Part shown: positions 49,941 through 59,633 of the stretch, one piece after another
Numbering within the stretch: the first letter of the stretch is position 1
Layout of the letters: each line of letters begins with the position of its first letter
Assembly (NCBI GenBank): GCA_031398325.1
Contig: JANNNB010000201.1
Span: 1-64,000 of the forward strand
Direction of reading: 5' to 3'
Origin: Sva-07 sp031398325
GTDB taxonomy: Bacteria > Actinomycetota > Acidimicrobiia > Acidimicrobiales > Ilumatobacteraceae
DNA length: 64,000 bases
The notes under the pieces: model-generated
What the model was told of the DNA's origin: nothing
What the model saw: the letters and a program-made list of their open reading frames with translations, nothing else
The model's database searches: none
Position numbers and translations under genes: made by a program

Positions 49941-50846
49941 TCAGGCTCCTACCGCAGTCATCGCGTGTCGAGAGGTTCGAACGTTGCCGGCGATGGCGTC
50001 GACCAGGACCGGCCAGAGCGGCTGGGGCATGTCGTGGCCCATGTCGGACACGACCAGCAATCGGGCCCCGGGGATCAACTCGGCGGTGCGCTCGCCGCCC
50101 TCGGGTGAGATCAGCGTGTCGTCACGCCCGTGGATCACGAGGGTCGGCACGTCGAGCGCGGCGAGCGCAGACGATCGGTCCCCGCTCGCATAGATCGCCG
50201 CAAGTTGCCGCGAGGCGCCCTCGGGATAGAACGACCGGTCGAACGACGCCGCTGCCTGCGACTTGGCGAACCCGACGTCGAAGTACTTCTTGGACTGCCA
50301 GACGCGGCCTCGCAGCGACGCTTCGATGAACGCGTCGCGCTCGGTCGGCGGCGGCGCCAGCAAGGCCTCACGGGCCTCGTCGGTCGGTGCACCGACCCGC
50401 GGATCTCCGACCGTGCTCATGATCGACGTCAGGCTGGCGATCCGCTCGGGGTGCTCGATGGCCATCGTCTGGACGATCATCCCACCCATCGAAGCCCCGG
50501 CGATGTGTGCCCGCTCGATGCCCAGGTGATCGAGCAGACCGATGCCGTCAGCGGCCATGTCGGACAGCGTGTACGGGACTTCGGGCATGGCCTCACCGGC
50601 GAGGTGGGCCATGAGCACGGCCATCGGATCGGCGCTCTGCCCGTCGAGCTTCGTCGACAGACCACAGTCGCGGTTGTCGAAGCGGATCACGAACAGGCCC
50701 TTCGCGGCGAGCGCCGCCAGCAGGCCATCGGGCCAGCCGATCATCTGGGCCGTGTACCCCATCACCAACAGGAGCGCCGGATCGGTCGGGTCGCCATGCG
50801 TGTCGTATTCGATATCGATACCGCTCGAGAGCGTCGTGCGTGCCAT
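49941..50846 (-). CDS. Alpha/beta hydrolase
   Basis: 301 residues. The nucleophile is Ser119 in GASMGGM, the acid is the Asp in HGRDDTLI and the His is in DMGHDMP. The pattern VMGYTAQMIGWP replaces the usual HG oxyanion motif and marks a group of esterase/haloperoxidase-like hydrolases. The substrate is unknown. It is first of a two-gene unit with the CoA-transferase. Confidence 0.83.
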   Translation of the reverse strand: MARTTLSSGIDIEYDTHGDPTDPALLLVMGYTAQMIGWPDGLLAALAAKGLFVIRFDNRDCGLSTKLDGQSADPMAVLMAHLAGEAMPEVPYTLSDMAADGIGLLDHLGIERAHIAGASMGGMIVQTMAIEHPERIASLTSIMSTVGDPRVGAPTDEAREALLAPPPTERDAFIEASLRGRVWQSKKYFDVGFAKSQAAASFDRSFYPEGASRQLAAIYASGDRSSALAALDVPTLVIHGRDDTLISPEGGERTAELIPGARLLVVSDMGHDMPQPLWPVLVDAIAGNVRTSRHAMTAVGA

Positions 50847-50907
50847 GGCAGCCGAGTGTTGCAGAGGACATCGCTCCGCCTGAACTCGCAGCGACCAGGT
50901 CGGGTTC

Positions 50908-51636
50908 TCAGCGTGGCGCGTCGCTCAGTGCCCGGCGCAGCCGCGCGACGGCGGCGGGGGTTCGGCTCCCCCACCAGAACAGATCCTGCCCATCGATCCT
51001 GAGGACGGGAAGTTCGTCGTTGCCGGATCGCAGTTCACGGGCCAGCTCGGCGATGTGACGCTCCTCGAACGCATACGGCTCGCTGGGCACGAGGACGATG
51101 GTCGGACGGAGCGACCGGACATCGGACAGTTCCACGACCGGATAGGTGTCGACGGCGGAAGCGGTCACGATGTCGACGCCGAGATGTGCGAGCAACGACG
51201 CTCCGTAGGTCGCCGCGTTGATCGACATCCACGGCCGTCGCCAAATCGGGACGAACGCCGAACGGGTTACGGCCGCAGCAGGCGGCCCCACTGTCGCCAG
51301 GCTCGGCGCGCTCCGATCGACCCGCACCGCGAGTTCGGTGACGACTCGGCAGGCGTCGGCGATCGAGCGCACGTCGGTGACGAACAGTTCGAGTCCGGCG
51401 TCAGCGATGGCCGCTGCGTCCTCGCGTCGATTCTCCTCCTGGTCCATCACCACCAGATCTGGTGCGAGACCGACGATCGCCGCGATGTCGGGATTCTTGG
51501 TCCCACCGACGTGGGCGATGTCGGGCTGCTCGCAGAATCGCGTGCACGCGATCACGTCGGCGCCGAGAGCCAGCAGGGTCTCCGTGCTCGACGGTACGAG
51601 GCTGACGACGCGCGGACCGGGGGACGACCGAGTCAC
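50908..51636 (-). CDS. BtuF-like helical-backbone metal receptor
   Basis: 242 residues with two lobes joined by a long helix, as in periplasmic cobalamin/iron receptors (class III): VVSLVPSSTETLLALGA at the start and VGGTKNPDIAAIVGLAPDLVV. No signal peptide or lipobox is present, so it is predicted to be cytosolic. No ABC permease or ATPase is nearby. Such solitary versions may bind corrinoids or other cofactors in the cytoplasm. The GTG start overlaps the PH-domain gene's stop (GTGA). Confidence 0.78.
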   Translation of the reverse strand: MTRSSPGPRVVSLVPSSTETLLALGADVIACTRFCEQPDIAHVGGTKNPDIAAIVGLAPDLVVMDQEENRREDAAAIADAGLELFVTDVRSIADACRVVTELAVRVDRSAPSLATVGPPAAAVTRSAFVPIWRRPWMSINAATYGASLLAHLGVDIVTASAVDTYPVVELSDVRSLRPTIVLVPSEPYAFEERHIAELARELRSGNDELPVLRIDGQDLFWWGSRTPAAVARLRRALSDAPR

Positions 51637-52259
51637 AACGAATCGAGCAACCGCTGCTTCTGCGCATCGAACTCGTCGCGGGTCAGCGTCCCTCGATCGA
51701 GCATGCCCTCGAACTTCTCGAGTTGGGCGGCGATGTCGACGCTCGCCACACCGCGGGACGCGGCCTGCCGATCGGTGACGAGACCGTGGAGCAGCTGCTT
51801 GATGCGCTCGGGGTCACGCACGTTCTCGAACCGCTGTACCCCGTACTCACCGCCCGATTCGATCTCCAGGTCGCCGGCCCCGACCATTCGAGCGAACGGA
51901 CCCTGGCTCGACATGACGGTGTTGACGCGATCGAGTGGGATCTCGATGCCGTGCTTGGACAGCACCCCCGAGCGTCTGATGACCCGCTGTGTGGTGACGG
52001 CGAACTGTGTCGTCAGCCAGCTGAGCGATCGGACGACCAGCCAACACGACGCCGCCACGATGAAGGCGAGCGAGGCGTACCCACCCAGCGTCCGCGGGAG
52101 CGTGTCGGCATCGGTGTAGATCAGTGCCCCCACCCCGACGGACACCGCTGCAACGAGCAACGCGACCGGTGCGGCGAGACACCACCAGTGCGGGTGCAGG
52201 TCGACGACGACGGTCTCGTGATCGTTCAACAGCCGACGCGGATACACCACGTCCGCCAC
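51633..52259 (-). CDS. Bacterial PH-domain membrane protein with SHOCT tail
   Basis: 208 residues from GTG 52259. Two transmembrane helices (about 25-50 and 60-80) precede a bPH2 (DUF304) domain with QFAVTTQRVIRRSGVLSKHG and IPLDRVNTV. A short SHOCT-like C-terminal helix follows (LEKFEGMLDRGTLTRDEFDAQK). The role is unknown; such proteins are often stress-related membrane adaptors. Start choice among GTG codons 52259, 52250 and 52247 is uncertain. Confidence 0.75.
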   Translation of the reverse strand: MADVVYPRRLLNDHETVVVDLHPHWWCLAAPVALLVAAVSVGVGALIYTDADTLPRTLGGYASLAFIVAASCWLVVRSLSWLTTQFAVTTQRVIRRSGVLSKHGIEIPLDRVNTVMSSQGPFARMVGAGDLEIESGGEYGVQRFENVRDPERIKQLLHGLVTDRQAASRGVASVDIAAQLEKFEGMLDRGTLTRDEFDAQKQRLLDSL

Positions 52260-52276
52260 CGTACCGGGACAGCCAC

Positions 52277-52299
52277 TGACCGCCCGGGACTCGCGGTCA
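52277..52299 (-). terminator. Hairpin upstream of the PH-domain gene
   Basis: A 7-bp perfect inverted repeat (tgaccgc / gcggtca) with a 9-base loop lies between the end of a CorC-like gene and the PH-domain gene. It could weakly terminate the former. No T-run is present. Confidence 0.3.
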
Positions 52300-52326
52300 C
52301 CCCTCGAACGACCCCGGGCGACGTGG

Positions 52327-53688
52327 TCAGGCCGGCGTGTCGATCGCGGTGACCCGCACACGCAGCCGATCGATCGCGAACCCGTCCATCGCCAGGACCT
52401 CGAACTCGCCGACATCGGTCGACACCCGATCACCCACGCTCGGTATCTCGTCGAACGCGTCGATGACGTATCCCGCCAACGTGTGCCAGTCACCCTCCGG
52501 CAGCTCCACTCCGAGACGCTCCTCGAACTGGTCGGCGCGCACCGAGCCGCCGAGTTCGTAGCTGCCGTCGGGGAGGCGGTCCCACTCCCCCGATCGACGA
52601 TCGGACTCGTCGTCGAAGTCACCGATCAACTCCTCGATCACGTCTTCGAGGGTGACGACACCGACCACGGTTCCGTGCTCGTCGACGACGAGTGCGATGT
52701 GCTGCCGATCCGTGCGCATCTCGAGCAGGAGGTCCTCGAGCCGATGATGCTCGGGCGTCACCATGATCGACCGCGTCACCGTGCCGACGGGTGTCGCGGT
52801 CCACGCACCATCGGGCATACGCAGCAGGTCCTTCACGTGGACGAACCCACGGACATGGTCGAGGTCCCCCTCGTGAACGACGATTCGGCTCCGACCGGTG
52901 CGCTGGGCCTCCGCCGCCGCGACGTCGACCATCACATCGCCCGAGACCGCGACGATGTCGCGACGGGGGCTCATCGCGTCGGAGGCGGTGAGCCCGGACA
53001 GCTCCAGCGATCTGGTCAGCAGCTCATGTTCCTGCTTGGCCAGCGAGCCGTGCCCGGCCGATTCGTCGAGCAGTAGTTGCAGGTCGGCGGGAGAATGGGC
53101 CATCGCCCGGGCGTCTTGCGGCTCGACGCCGATCAGCCGGACGGTGAGGTTCGCCATCCAGTTCAAGAGCCGGACGAGCGGCCGGAACACCGCCACGTAG
53201 AGGCGGAACGGGCGAGCGAGCTTCAGTGCGGACTCCTCGGGATGGGAGATGGCCCACGACTTCGGTGCCATCTCGCCGATCACCATGTGCAGGAAGACCA
53301 CGATCGAGAGACCGACGGTGAACGCGATCACGTGCGACGCGGTCGACGACAACGAGAACGCTTCACCCAACACACCTTCGATGATCCCGGCGATCGCCGG
53401 CTCGGCGACGGCACCGAGCGCCAACGAGCACATCGTGATGCCGAGCTGGGCCCCGGCCAACATGAGGGTGAGTTCGCGAAGACCGGCGAGGGCGTGCCCT
53501 GCTCTTCGATCACCACTGGCCGCGAGCTGCTCGATGCGCGATCGCCGCGAGGCGAGGAGTGCGAATTCGGCCGCGACGAAGAAGGCGTTGAGGAGCAAAA
53601 GCACGGCGGCGAGCGCCAACGCTGGAACGTTCCAGGCGATACCCGACGCATCGTCGGCGGCTTCGGCGGTCAGCAGTGACACGATCAC
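52327..53688 (-). CDS. CNNM/CorC-family CBS-domain membrane protein, second of a tandem pair
   Basis: 453 residues. A DUF21 transmembrane region (about 1-190, with FFVAAEFALLASRR and MVIGEMAPKSWA) leads to a CBS pair (RSRIVVHE, VVDEHGTVVGVVTLEDVIEEL) and a CorC_HlyC domain. Family members are linked to magnesium or cobalt efflux. It overlaps the preceding copy by 4 bases (ATGA), which suggests the two act together. Confidence 0.87.
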   Translation of the reverse strand: MIVSLLTAEAADDASGIAWNVPALALAAVLLLLNAFFVAAEFALLASRRSRIEQLAASGDRRAGHALAGLRELTLMLAGAQLGITMCSLALGAVAEPAIAGIIEGVLGEAFSLSSTASHVIAFTVGLSIVVFLHMVIGEMAPKSWAISHPEESALKLARPFRLYVAVFRPLVRLLNWMANLTVRLIGVEPQDARAMAHSPADLQLLLDESAGHGSLAKQEHELLTRSLELSGLTASDAMSPRRDIVAVSGDVMVDVAAAEAQRTGRSRIVVHEGDLDHVRGFVHVKDLLRMPDGAWTATPVGTVTRSIMVTPEHHRLEDLLLEMRTDRQHIALVVDEHGTVVGVVTLEDVIEELIGDFDDESDRRSGEWDRLPDGSYELGGSVRADQFEERLGVELPEGDWHTLAGYVIDAFDEIPSVGDRVSTDVGEFEVLAMDGFAIDRLRVRVTAIDTPA

Positions 53689-55067
53689 GAGCGCCCCGTC
53701 GCGGTGTCGTCGTCAGGAGTTTCGCGGGACGGACCGCCGCGCCCGGCGCCGGGTTCGTTCGCGTCGTCCTCGTCCCCGGCCATGGGTGCAACCTGCAGTC
53801 GGACTCGCTGGATCGCGAACTCCTCGACGCCGAGCACCTCGATCAACACGCCCTCGACGATCACCTCGTCGCCGACCTCGGGAATCCGCTCCAGTCGATC
53901 GAGCACCAGACCCGCGACCGTGTCGTAGTCGCCCTCGGGCAGATCGAAGCCGGTGACGCGTTCGATCTCGTCGGTACGCGACAGCGCTTCGACGTCCCAG
54001 ACGCCAGGTTCGACCTCGGCATAGTCGCCCGGCACGGCGGGGTCGTACTCATCTTCGATCGCGCCGACCAGCTCCTCGACGATGTCCTCCAGCGTCACGA
54101 CACCCGCGGGTGCCCCGTACTCGTCGATGACGATCGCCATCTCGGTCGAGCGGGCGCGAAGCTCACCGAGCACGATGGCCAGCCCGGCAGCTTCGGGCAC
54201 CGCCAGCGCATCGTGGAGCAGCGATCGCAACGGGGTTGTCGCGTACGTTCCGCGTTCCACGCCGAGGAGGTCCTTCGCGTGCACGATGCCTTCGGGCTTG
54301 CCGTCGAGGTCGACGACCGGGAACCTGGAGTGGTTCGAGCCCAGCAGCTCTCGAAGATCCTCCGCCGTCGCATCGACACCGATCGTGACGACCCGGTTCC
54401 AGGGCACCATCGCGTCGGAAGCCTCCAGTTCGCTGAAGCTGATCGCCCGCTCCAGCAGCGCTGCCTGGGCGGGGGTGAGGTGACCGCTCTCGGCCGACGA
54501 GTCGACGATCATGTCGAGCTCCTCTGCCGACACCGAGCTGTGGAGTTCGTCGACCGGCTCCACCCCGACGAGACGGAGCAGCCTGTTGGCTGAGCCGTCG
54601 AACAATCGGACGATGGGCGATGACAGGCGCATGTAGATCAGCAGCGATGGCGCCACCGCTCGTGCCACGGATTCCGGTTTGGCGATCGCCAGGTTCTTCG
54701 GTGCCAGCTCGCCGAACACCATCAGACCGATGGTGGCGAGCGTGAACGCGATCGCAAACGCCACGACGAAGGACGCCGAATCAGGTAGGCCGACCGACGT
54801 CAGCGCCGGCTCGATCAGGCCGACGATCGCTGGTTCGGCGATGAAGCCGAGCACGAGCGACGTCACGGTGATGCCGAGTTGTGCGCCTGACAACATGAAG
54901 CTGAGGCGCTTGTGAACCTCGAGAGCTCGACGGGATTTCCGATCGGTTTCGGCGGCTTCGCTGAACTTGGAGCGGCGAGCAGCCACGAACGCGAACTCGC
55001 CGGCGACGAAGTATCCGGTCGCCACGATCAGTGCGATGACGGCCAGGATTCCGAGCGCATTCAGCAC
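53685..55067 (-). CDS. CNNM/CorC-family CBS-domain membrane protein, first of a tandem pair
   Basis: 460 residues with the same order: DUF21 membrane region (YFVAGEFAFVAARR, LMVFGELAPKNLAIAKPE), two CBS domains (IVIDEYGAPAGVVTLEDIVEEL) and CorC_HlyC, plus an acidic, Asp/Glu-rich tail. It differs enough from its neighbour to be an old duplication. The start is GTG 55067; a TAGCAT further upstream could belong to its promoter. Confidence 0.87.
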   Translation of the reverse strand: MLNALGILAVIALIVATGYFVAGEFAFVAARRSKFSEAAETDRKSRRALEVHKRLSFMLSGAQLGITVTSLVLGFIAEPAIVGLIEPALTSVGLPDSASFVVAFAIAFTLATIGLMVFGELAPKNLAIAKPESVARAVAPSLLIYMRLSSPIVRLFDGSANRLLRLVGVEPVDELHSSVSAEELDMIVDSSAESGHLTPAQAALLERAISFSELEASDAMVPWNRVVTIGVDATAEDLRELLGSNHSRFPVVDLDGKPEGIVHAKDLLGVERGTYATTPLRSLLHDALAVPEAAGLAIVLGELRARSTEMAIVIDEYGAPAGVVTLEDIVEELVGAIEDEYDPAVPGDYAEVEPGVWDVEALSRTDEIERVTGFDLPEGDYDTVAGLVLDRLERIPEVGDEVIVEGVLIEVLGVEEFAIQRVRLQVAPMAGDEDDANEPGAGRGGPSRETPDDDTATGRS

Positions 55068-55172
55068 GGCGTCAACTTCGTTGTCGGTCGTCGTACATGG
55101 GCTACGTGATGCTAACCCGCACCGACACCGTCATGCGCGTCTGTCGTCTGCGACACTGGCCGCGGTGGTGGT

Positions 55173-56846
55173 GTGACGCAGCGACAGGTGATGAAGAGCC
55201 TCAGCGCCCTGCCCGGCGGCGTCGGGCTGTTCGCCATCGCCCTGCTGAACACGGTGACCGAGTTCGCCGCCTGGGTCGCCGTGTTGATCGTTGCGTACGA
55301 GCAAGGCGGCGCGGCCGAATCCGGTCGGGCGGCGGCGATCCAGCTGATCCCGGCGGCGATCTTCGCGCCGTTCGTGGCCGCTGCCGGCGATCGATTTCCG
55401 CGCCACCGGGTGATCCAGGTGGCAATGGCCATGATCGCCCTGACGACCCTCGGCATCGGTGCGTTGCTGCAGTTCGAGCAGAGCCTCGTGATCGTGTACC
55501 TGCTCGCCGCAGTGCTCGCCGTCGCGCTGATCTCCGTGCCGACCGCGATGGCCAGCCTGCTCGTTCACCACGCGAAGACGCCTGAGCAGCTGACGTCGCT
55601 CAACGTCCTGGCCACCATCGTGCGGTCTGTCGGCATTCTCGTCGGGCCGCTCGTGGCCGCAGTCGCACTCTCTATTCTGAGCCCGGCCTGGCTCTTCGTC
55701 CTCCTGAGCATCTCGGCTTCGGCGGCCTTCGTCGCCGTCGTGATCATCATCGAGCACGACGACCGTCCCCGTGTGCCGCTGCGGCTGCGCGACGTCGCGG
55801 CTGACTCCACCGCCGGACTCCGCTACGTGATCGGCACCTCGAGCGTTCGACGAGTGATCGGGTACCTGACCGTCGGTCAGCTGATCCTCGGGACCCTCGA
55901 CGTCATCCTCGTGAGTGTCGCGTTCGACCAACTCGGCAGAGGCGGGGGGGCGGCGGCGACCCTGAGCGCATGCCTCGCCGGGGGCGCCGTGGTGGCGTCG
56001 GTCGCGTCGACACGATTCATCGGTCGCATCCGACTGGGCGCTCTCGCCGTCGTCGGCGGGCTGACGATGTCGATCCCCATCATCTGGCTCGACCGCTCCG
56101 CCCACCTGTGGCTGGTGGTTCTCACGGTTGCGATCATCGGTGTCGGCAGTGCATTCGACGACATCGGCGGGCTGACCCTGCTGCAGCGGGTGGGTTCCGA
56201 GCAGATGACGAGTCGGGTGTTCGGCGTGCTCGACTCGTGCTCCCTCGCAGCGTGCGCCGTGGGTGCCCTCATCGCCGGGACGTTGATCGACAATCTCACG
56301 GCGCTCACTGCGTTCGCGATCATCGGCGGGACCAGCGCGCTCGTGATCGCCACCCTCGCGCTTCGTCTGGTGGGCGTCGACAACGGGGTCGAATCGGTCG
56401 ACCCGGCTCGGATCGACGAGCTACGCGGGGTCCCGTTCCTCGCACCCTTGCCCTTGCCGACGCTGGAGCGTCTCGTGCGTACGTCAGAAATCCGGACCTA
56501 CCGAGCCGGCGAGACGATCATCGTGCAGGGCGCGATCGAGCACGAGTTCTTCGTCCTGCTGGACGGCTCGATCGTGGTGATCGCCGACGGCGTCACGCTT
56601 CGTGAGGGAACGGCACCGGACTATTTCGGCGAGATCGCATTGGTGCGCAACGTCGCTCGCACGGCCAGCGTGATCGCCACGACGACGGTTTCCGTCGCGG
56701 CCATCGATCGCGATTCGTTCCTCGAGTCGATCTCGCTCACCGCGAGCAGCCGGCTCTCCGCCGAGACGGTCGCCGGGACACGGATGGACCGCGTGTTCGA
56801 ACCGGACAGGTCCCTCGAGGTCGGTACGACTGAGCTCTACGACTGA
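55173..56846 (+). CDS. MFS transporter fused to a cyclic-nucleotide-binding domain
   Basis: 557 residues. The first 390 or so carry about 12 hydrophobic segments with the MFS pattern (start GGVGLFAIALLNTVTEFA). From about 415 a CAP-type effector domain begins with PLPTLERLVRTSEIRTYRAG and contains the phosphate-cassette-like FGEIALVRNVARTASV. It is thus a transporter probably gated by cAMP, cGMP or a similar ligand. GTG 55173 is the chosen start; ATG 55191 is possible. Its 3' end overlaps the converging GGCT-like gene by 10 bases. Confidence 0.83.
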   Translation: MTQRQVMKSLSALPGGVGLFAIALLNTVTEFAAWVAVLIVAYEQGGAAESGRAAAIQLIPAAIFAPFVAAAGDRFPRHRVIQVAMAMIALTTLGIGALLQFEQSLVIVYLLAAVLAVALISVPTAMASLLVHHAKTPEQLTSLNVLATIVRSVGILVGPLVAAVALSILSPAWLFVLLSISASAAFVAVVIIIEHDDRPRVPLRLRDVAADSTAGLRYVIGTSSVRRVIGYLTVGQLILGTLDVILVSVAFDQLGRGGGAAATLSACLAGGAVVASVASTRFIGRIRLGALAVVGGLTMSIPIIWLDRSAHLWLVVLTVAIIGVGSAFDDIGGLTLLQRVGSEQMTSRVFGVLDSCSLAACAVGALIAGTLIDNLTALTAFAIIGGTSALVIATLALRLVGVDNGVESVDPARIDELRGVPFLAPLPLPTLERLVRTSEIRTYRAGETIIVQGAIEHEFFVLLDGSIVVIADGVTLREGTAPDYFGEIALVRNVARTASVIATTTVSVAAIDRDSFLESISLTASSRLSAETVAGTRMDRVFEPDRSLEVGTTELYD

Positions 56847-57439
56847 CGGTCACGGACGTCGAGCACCGTGACGACGGGGACGTCCGGATCCGGCGTCGAC
56901 GATCGATACCGCGCCAAGCGGTCGGGGCCCAGCACCGCGAACGCAGCGTCGACGAGCCCCCAATAGGTGCTGCGTATGCCTGCCTGACCTGCGTCGCGAG
57001 CCACTTCGTAACGTTCGATCGCCGGCGGCCGCGGGACGTAGGTCACGACGCGATGTCCATCGATCCCCCCTGACGACACCGTGACGGAGTCGGTCACGTC
57101 GACGCGGTCGTAGTCCCGCTCACGGTGATCGAGGAATGCCAGTTCCTCGGGGCTGACACGCGCGACGATCCCGTTCGTGCGTTCGGCGGCCGACGCGACG
57201 AGTCCAAGAGCGACGATCACACCATCGTCGACGAGACGACCGTCCGCCGTCTGCCACCGGCCGTCGACGTGACCGACGCCGTAGTTCCAGCGCCGACCCC
57301 ACGCCGCCAACTCCGCCTCGAGGAAGTCGACCCCGATGACCACCTTGCGCTGCAGGGTGTTGCCGAGCGACAGCGGGTCGACGAGCGAGCCGTACCCGAA
57401 GACCCATGTGGCGCCCCCGGCGCCCACTCGATCAACCAC
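56837..57439 (-). CDS. Gamma-glutamylcyclotransferase-like protein
   Basis: 200 residues with the family's substrate loop YGSL (residues 16-19, in WVFGYGSLVDP), and later EELAFLDHRERDYDRVDV, the region of the usual catalytic glutamate. GGCT-fold proteins release pyroglutamate from gamma-glutamyl compounds; in Actinobacteria the partner could be a thiol or peptide. The GTG start overlaps the coaE stop by 8 bases. Confidence 0.75.
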   Translation of the reverse strand: MVDRVGAGGATWVFGYGSLVDPLSLGNTLQRKVVIGVDFLEAELAAWGRRWNYGVGHVDGRWQTADGRLVDDGVIVALGLVASAAERTNGIVARVSPEELAFLDHRERDYDRVDVTDSVTVSSGGIDGHRVVTYVPRPPAIERYEVARDAGQAGIRSTYWGLVDAAFAVLGPDRLARYRSSTPDPDVPVVTVLDVRDRQS

Positions 57440-58040
57440 CGCTGGCGGTAGCGAGCTCGAGCAGCTCGACCCACAATGCGTCGACTTGCGAACGAAGCGA
57501 CTCGACGTCGGCGGAGTTGTCGATCACATGGGTCGCCTTCACGAGCCGCTCCTCGCGAGAGATCTGGCTGTTGATGCGCGCCGTCGCGTCGTCGACGTTC
57601 ATGCCGCGCTGGTTGACGAGCCGGTCGACCGCCACATCGACCGGGATGTCGACGACGATCGTCGCGGCAAGTCCGAGCCGGGGGTTCTCGCCGAGCAATG
57701 GAAAGTCGAGCACCACCACACGATCGGTGCCGAGGTTGACGTCGATCTGACGCTGGATCTCTTCCTGCATCGCCGGGTGGACGATGGCGTTGAGGTCGGC
57801 CAGCGCCTCCTTGTCGTTGAACACGATCGCCGCAACGGCGGCTCGATCGAGCGCACCGTCGGCGGTGATGATGTGATCGCCGAAGCGGGCAGCCATGGCC
57901 GAGAGCAGGGGCGCTCTGGGTGCTTGGAGGTCGCGGGCGATCTGGTCGGCATCGACGATGACCGCGCCGTGATCAGCGAGCATTGCCGACACGGTCGACT
58001 TGCCCGCGCCGATGCCACCGGTCAGGCCCACCACGATCAT
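57432..58040 (-). CDS. coaE: Dephospho-CoA kinase
   Basis: 202 residues. The P-loop is GGIGAGKST (9-17); DADQIARD and the CoA-site residues around VVLDFPLL follow. It phosphorylates dephospho-CoA, the last step of coenzyme A synthesis. It follows rpsA by 78 bases, an order shared by many Actinobacteria. It lacks the C-terminal extension found on mycobacterial CoaE. Confidence 0.94.
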   Translation of the reverse strand: MIVVGLTGGIGAGKSTVSAMLADHGAVIVDADQIARDLQAPRAPLLSAMAARFGDHIITADGALDRAAVAAIVFNDKEALADLNAIVHPAMQEEIQRQIDVNLGTDRVVVLDFPLLGENPRLGLAATIVVDIPVDVAVDRLVNQRGMNVDDATARINSQISREERLVKATHVIDNSADVESLRSQVDALWVELLELATASGG

Positions 58041-58118
58041 GAGACGACGATCATCGAGTCGCGCTCACCGTTCGCTCTGGTCGCACGCTGGTTCAGATCG
58101 GTTCACCGACCCGACCGG

Positions 58119-59483
58119 TCACTCGGCGGTTGCTTCGACCGGCTCGTCGACGACGACCGATGTGAGGTCGGCATCGACCGATTCGACATCGGTGGCCCCT
58201 TCGACCGCGGAGGCGTTCTCGCCGTAGTACTCCGACCAGGCGGCCTCGGCTTCGGCGTCGGTCTCGCCAGCAACCCAGTTGCCGGCAGCGTCGACCTCGA
58301 AGTGCTCGCGGTACTCAGCGGCGAGCTCGCCACCCTCGGCGGCCTGCTTGATCGACAGGCTGATACGGCGACGGGCCAGGTCGAGATCGATGATCTTGAC
58401 CCAGAGCTCTTCGCCCGGCGTGACGACCTGCTCCGGCGAGTCGACGTGGTGGGCTGACATCTCCGAGATGTGCACAAGACCTTCGATGCCCTCGCCGACC
58501 TGGACGAACGCACCGAACTGCACGAGCTTGGTGACCCGGCCGTAGACGAGCTGCTCGACCTGGTGGCTCTCGGCGAACTCCTGCCACGGATCCTGCTGGG
58601 TGGCCTTGAGCGAGAGGCTGATGCGCTCGCGGCTGAAGTCGACGTCGAGGACCTGCACCTTGACCGGATCGCCGATCGCAACGACCGAACCGGGATGGTC
58701 GACGTGCTTCCACGACAGTTCGCTGACGTGGATGAGCCCGTCCATGCCACCGAGGTCGACGAACGCACCGAAGCTGACGACCGAGGAGATCGTTCCTTCG
58801 CGGACTTCGCCCACTTTGAGGTTGTTGAGGAACTGGTCGCGCGTCTCCTTCTGGTTCTCTTCGAGATAGGCGCGACGGGAGAGCACGACGTTGTTGCGGT
58901 TCTTGTCGAGCTCGATGATCTTGGCGTGCACGGTGGTGCCGATGTACGGCGCCAGGTCACGGACACGGCGCAACTCGACCAGCGATGCGGGCAGGAAGCC
59001 GCGCAGCCCGATGTCGACGATGAGGCCGCCCTTGACGACCTCGATGACCGGACCCGACACGACGGCGTCGGCTTCCTTCTTCGCCTCGATGTCGCCCCAG
59101 GCACGCTCGTACTGAGCACGCTTCTTGGAGAGGACGAGGCGGCCCTCCTTGTCTTCCTTCGTGAGAACGAGGGCTTCCACGTGCTCGCCGAGCGAAACGA
59201 CCTCGGAGGGGTCGACGTCGTTGCGGATGCTCAGCTCGCGAGCGGGGATGACACCTTCACTCTTGTACCCGATGTCCAGCAGGACCTCGTCCTTGTCGAT
59301 CTTGACGACCGTGCCGTGAACGAGTTGACCGTCGTCGACGGTGACCATCGTGCCGTCGATCGCATCGGCGAAGGACATGCCGAGATCGTCGGCGGTGATT
59401 TCACGGGGGGTGTACACGCCTTCTTCGTCGAACGTTCCCATCGGCTGGGAGATCGTTTGAGTGGCGGTTGAGGTGTCGGACAA
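58119..59483 (-). CDS. rpsA: 30S ribosomal protein S1
   Basis: 454 residues with four S1 RNA-binding domains (near 40-110, 125-195, 210-280 and 295-365) and an acidic C-terminal tail, as in actinobacterial S1. It helps mRNA bind the 30S subunit. I use TTG 59483 (SDTSTATQ...), since family members begin like this; ATG 59441 (MGTFDEEG) is an alternative. A candidate -10 TATCAT (59577-59582, minus strand) would give a leader near 90 bases. Confidence 0.93.
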   Translation of the reverse strand: MSDTSTATQTISQPMGTFDEEGVYTPREITADDLGMSFADAIDGTMVTVDDGQLVHGTVVKIDKDEVLLDIGYKSEGVIPARELSIRNDVDPSEVVSLGEHVEALVLTKEDKEGRLVLSKKRAQYERAWGDIEAKKEADAVVSGPVIEVVKGGLIVDIGLRGFLPASLVELRRVRDLAPYIGTTVHAKIIELDKNRNNVVLSRRAYLEENQKETRDQFLNNLKVGEVREGTISSVVSFGAFVDLGGMDGLIHVSELSWKHVDHPGSVVAIGDPVKVQVLDVDFSRERISLSLKATQQDPWQEFAESHQVEQLVYGRVTKLVQFGAFVQVGEGIEGLVHISEMSAHHVDSPEQVVTPGEELWVKIIDLDLARRRISLSIKQAAEGGELAAEYREHFEVDAAGNWVAGETDAEAEAAWSEYYGENASAVEGATDVESVDADLTSVVVDEPVEATAE

Positions 59484-59576
59484 GGGACGGACTGCTTTCG
59501 GAAACTACATCGATGAATGGGAGAAATGGAACGGATGGTTCTGCCGACCCGCGAACTGAGAGGCGACAGGGCGTTG

Positions 59577-59582
59577 ATGATA
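59577..59582 (-). promoter_or_regulatory. Candidate -10 box of rpsA
   Basis: TATCAT on the minus strand within the 150-base gap upstream of rpsA. The spacing to the start (about 93 bases) gives a leader long enough for autoregulation by S1, which is known in other bacteria. Confidence 0.3.
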
Positions 59583-59633
59583 GCAGTGGCGCCGAAACAA
59601 CCACGCAGAGCGGTACACGTTTCACCTGCCCCG

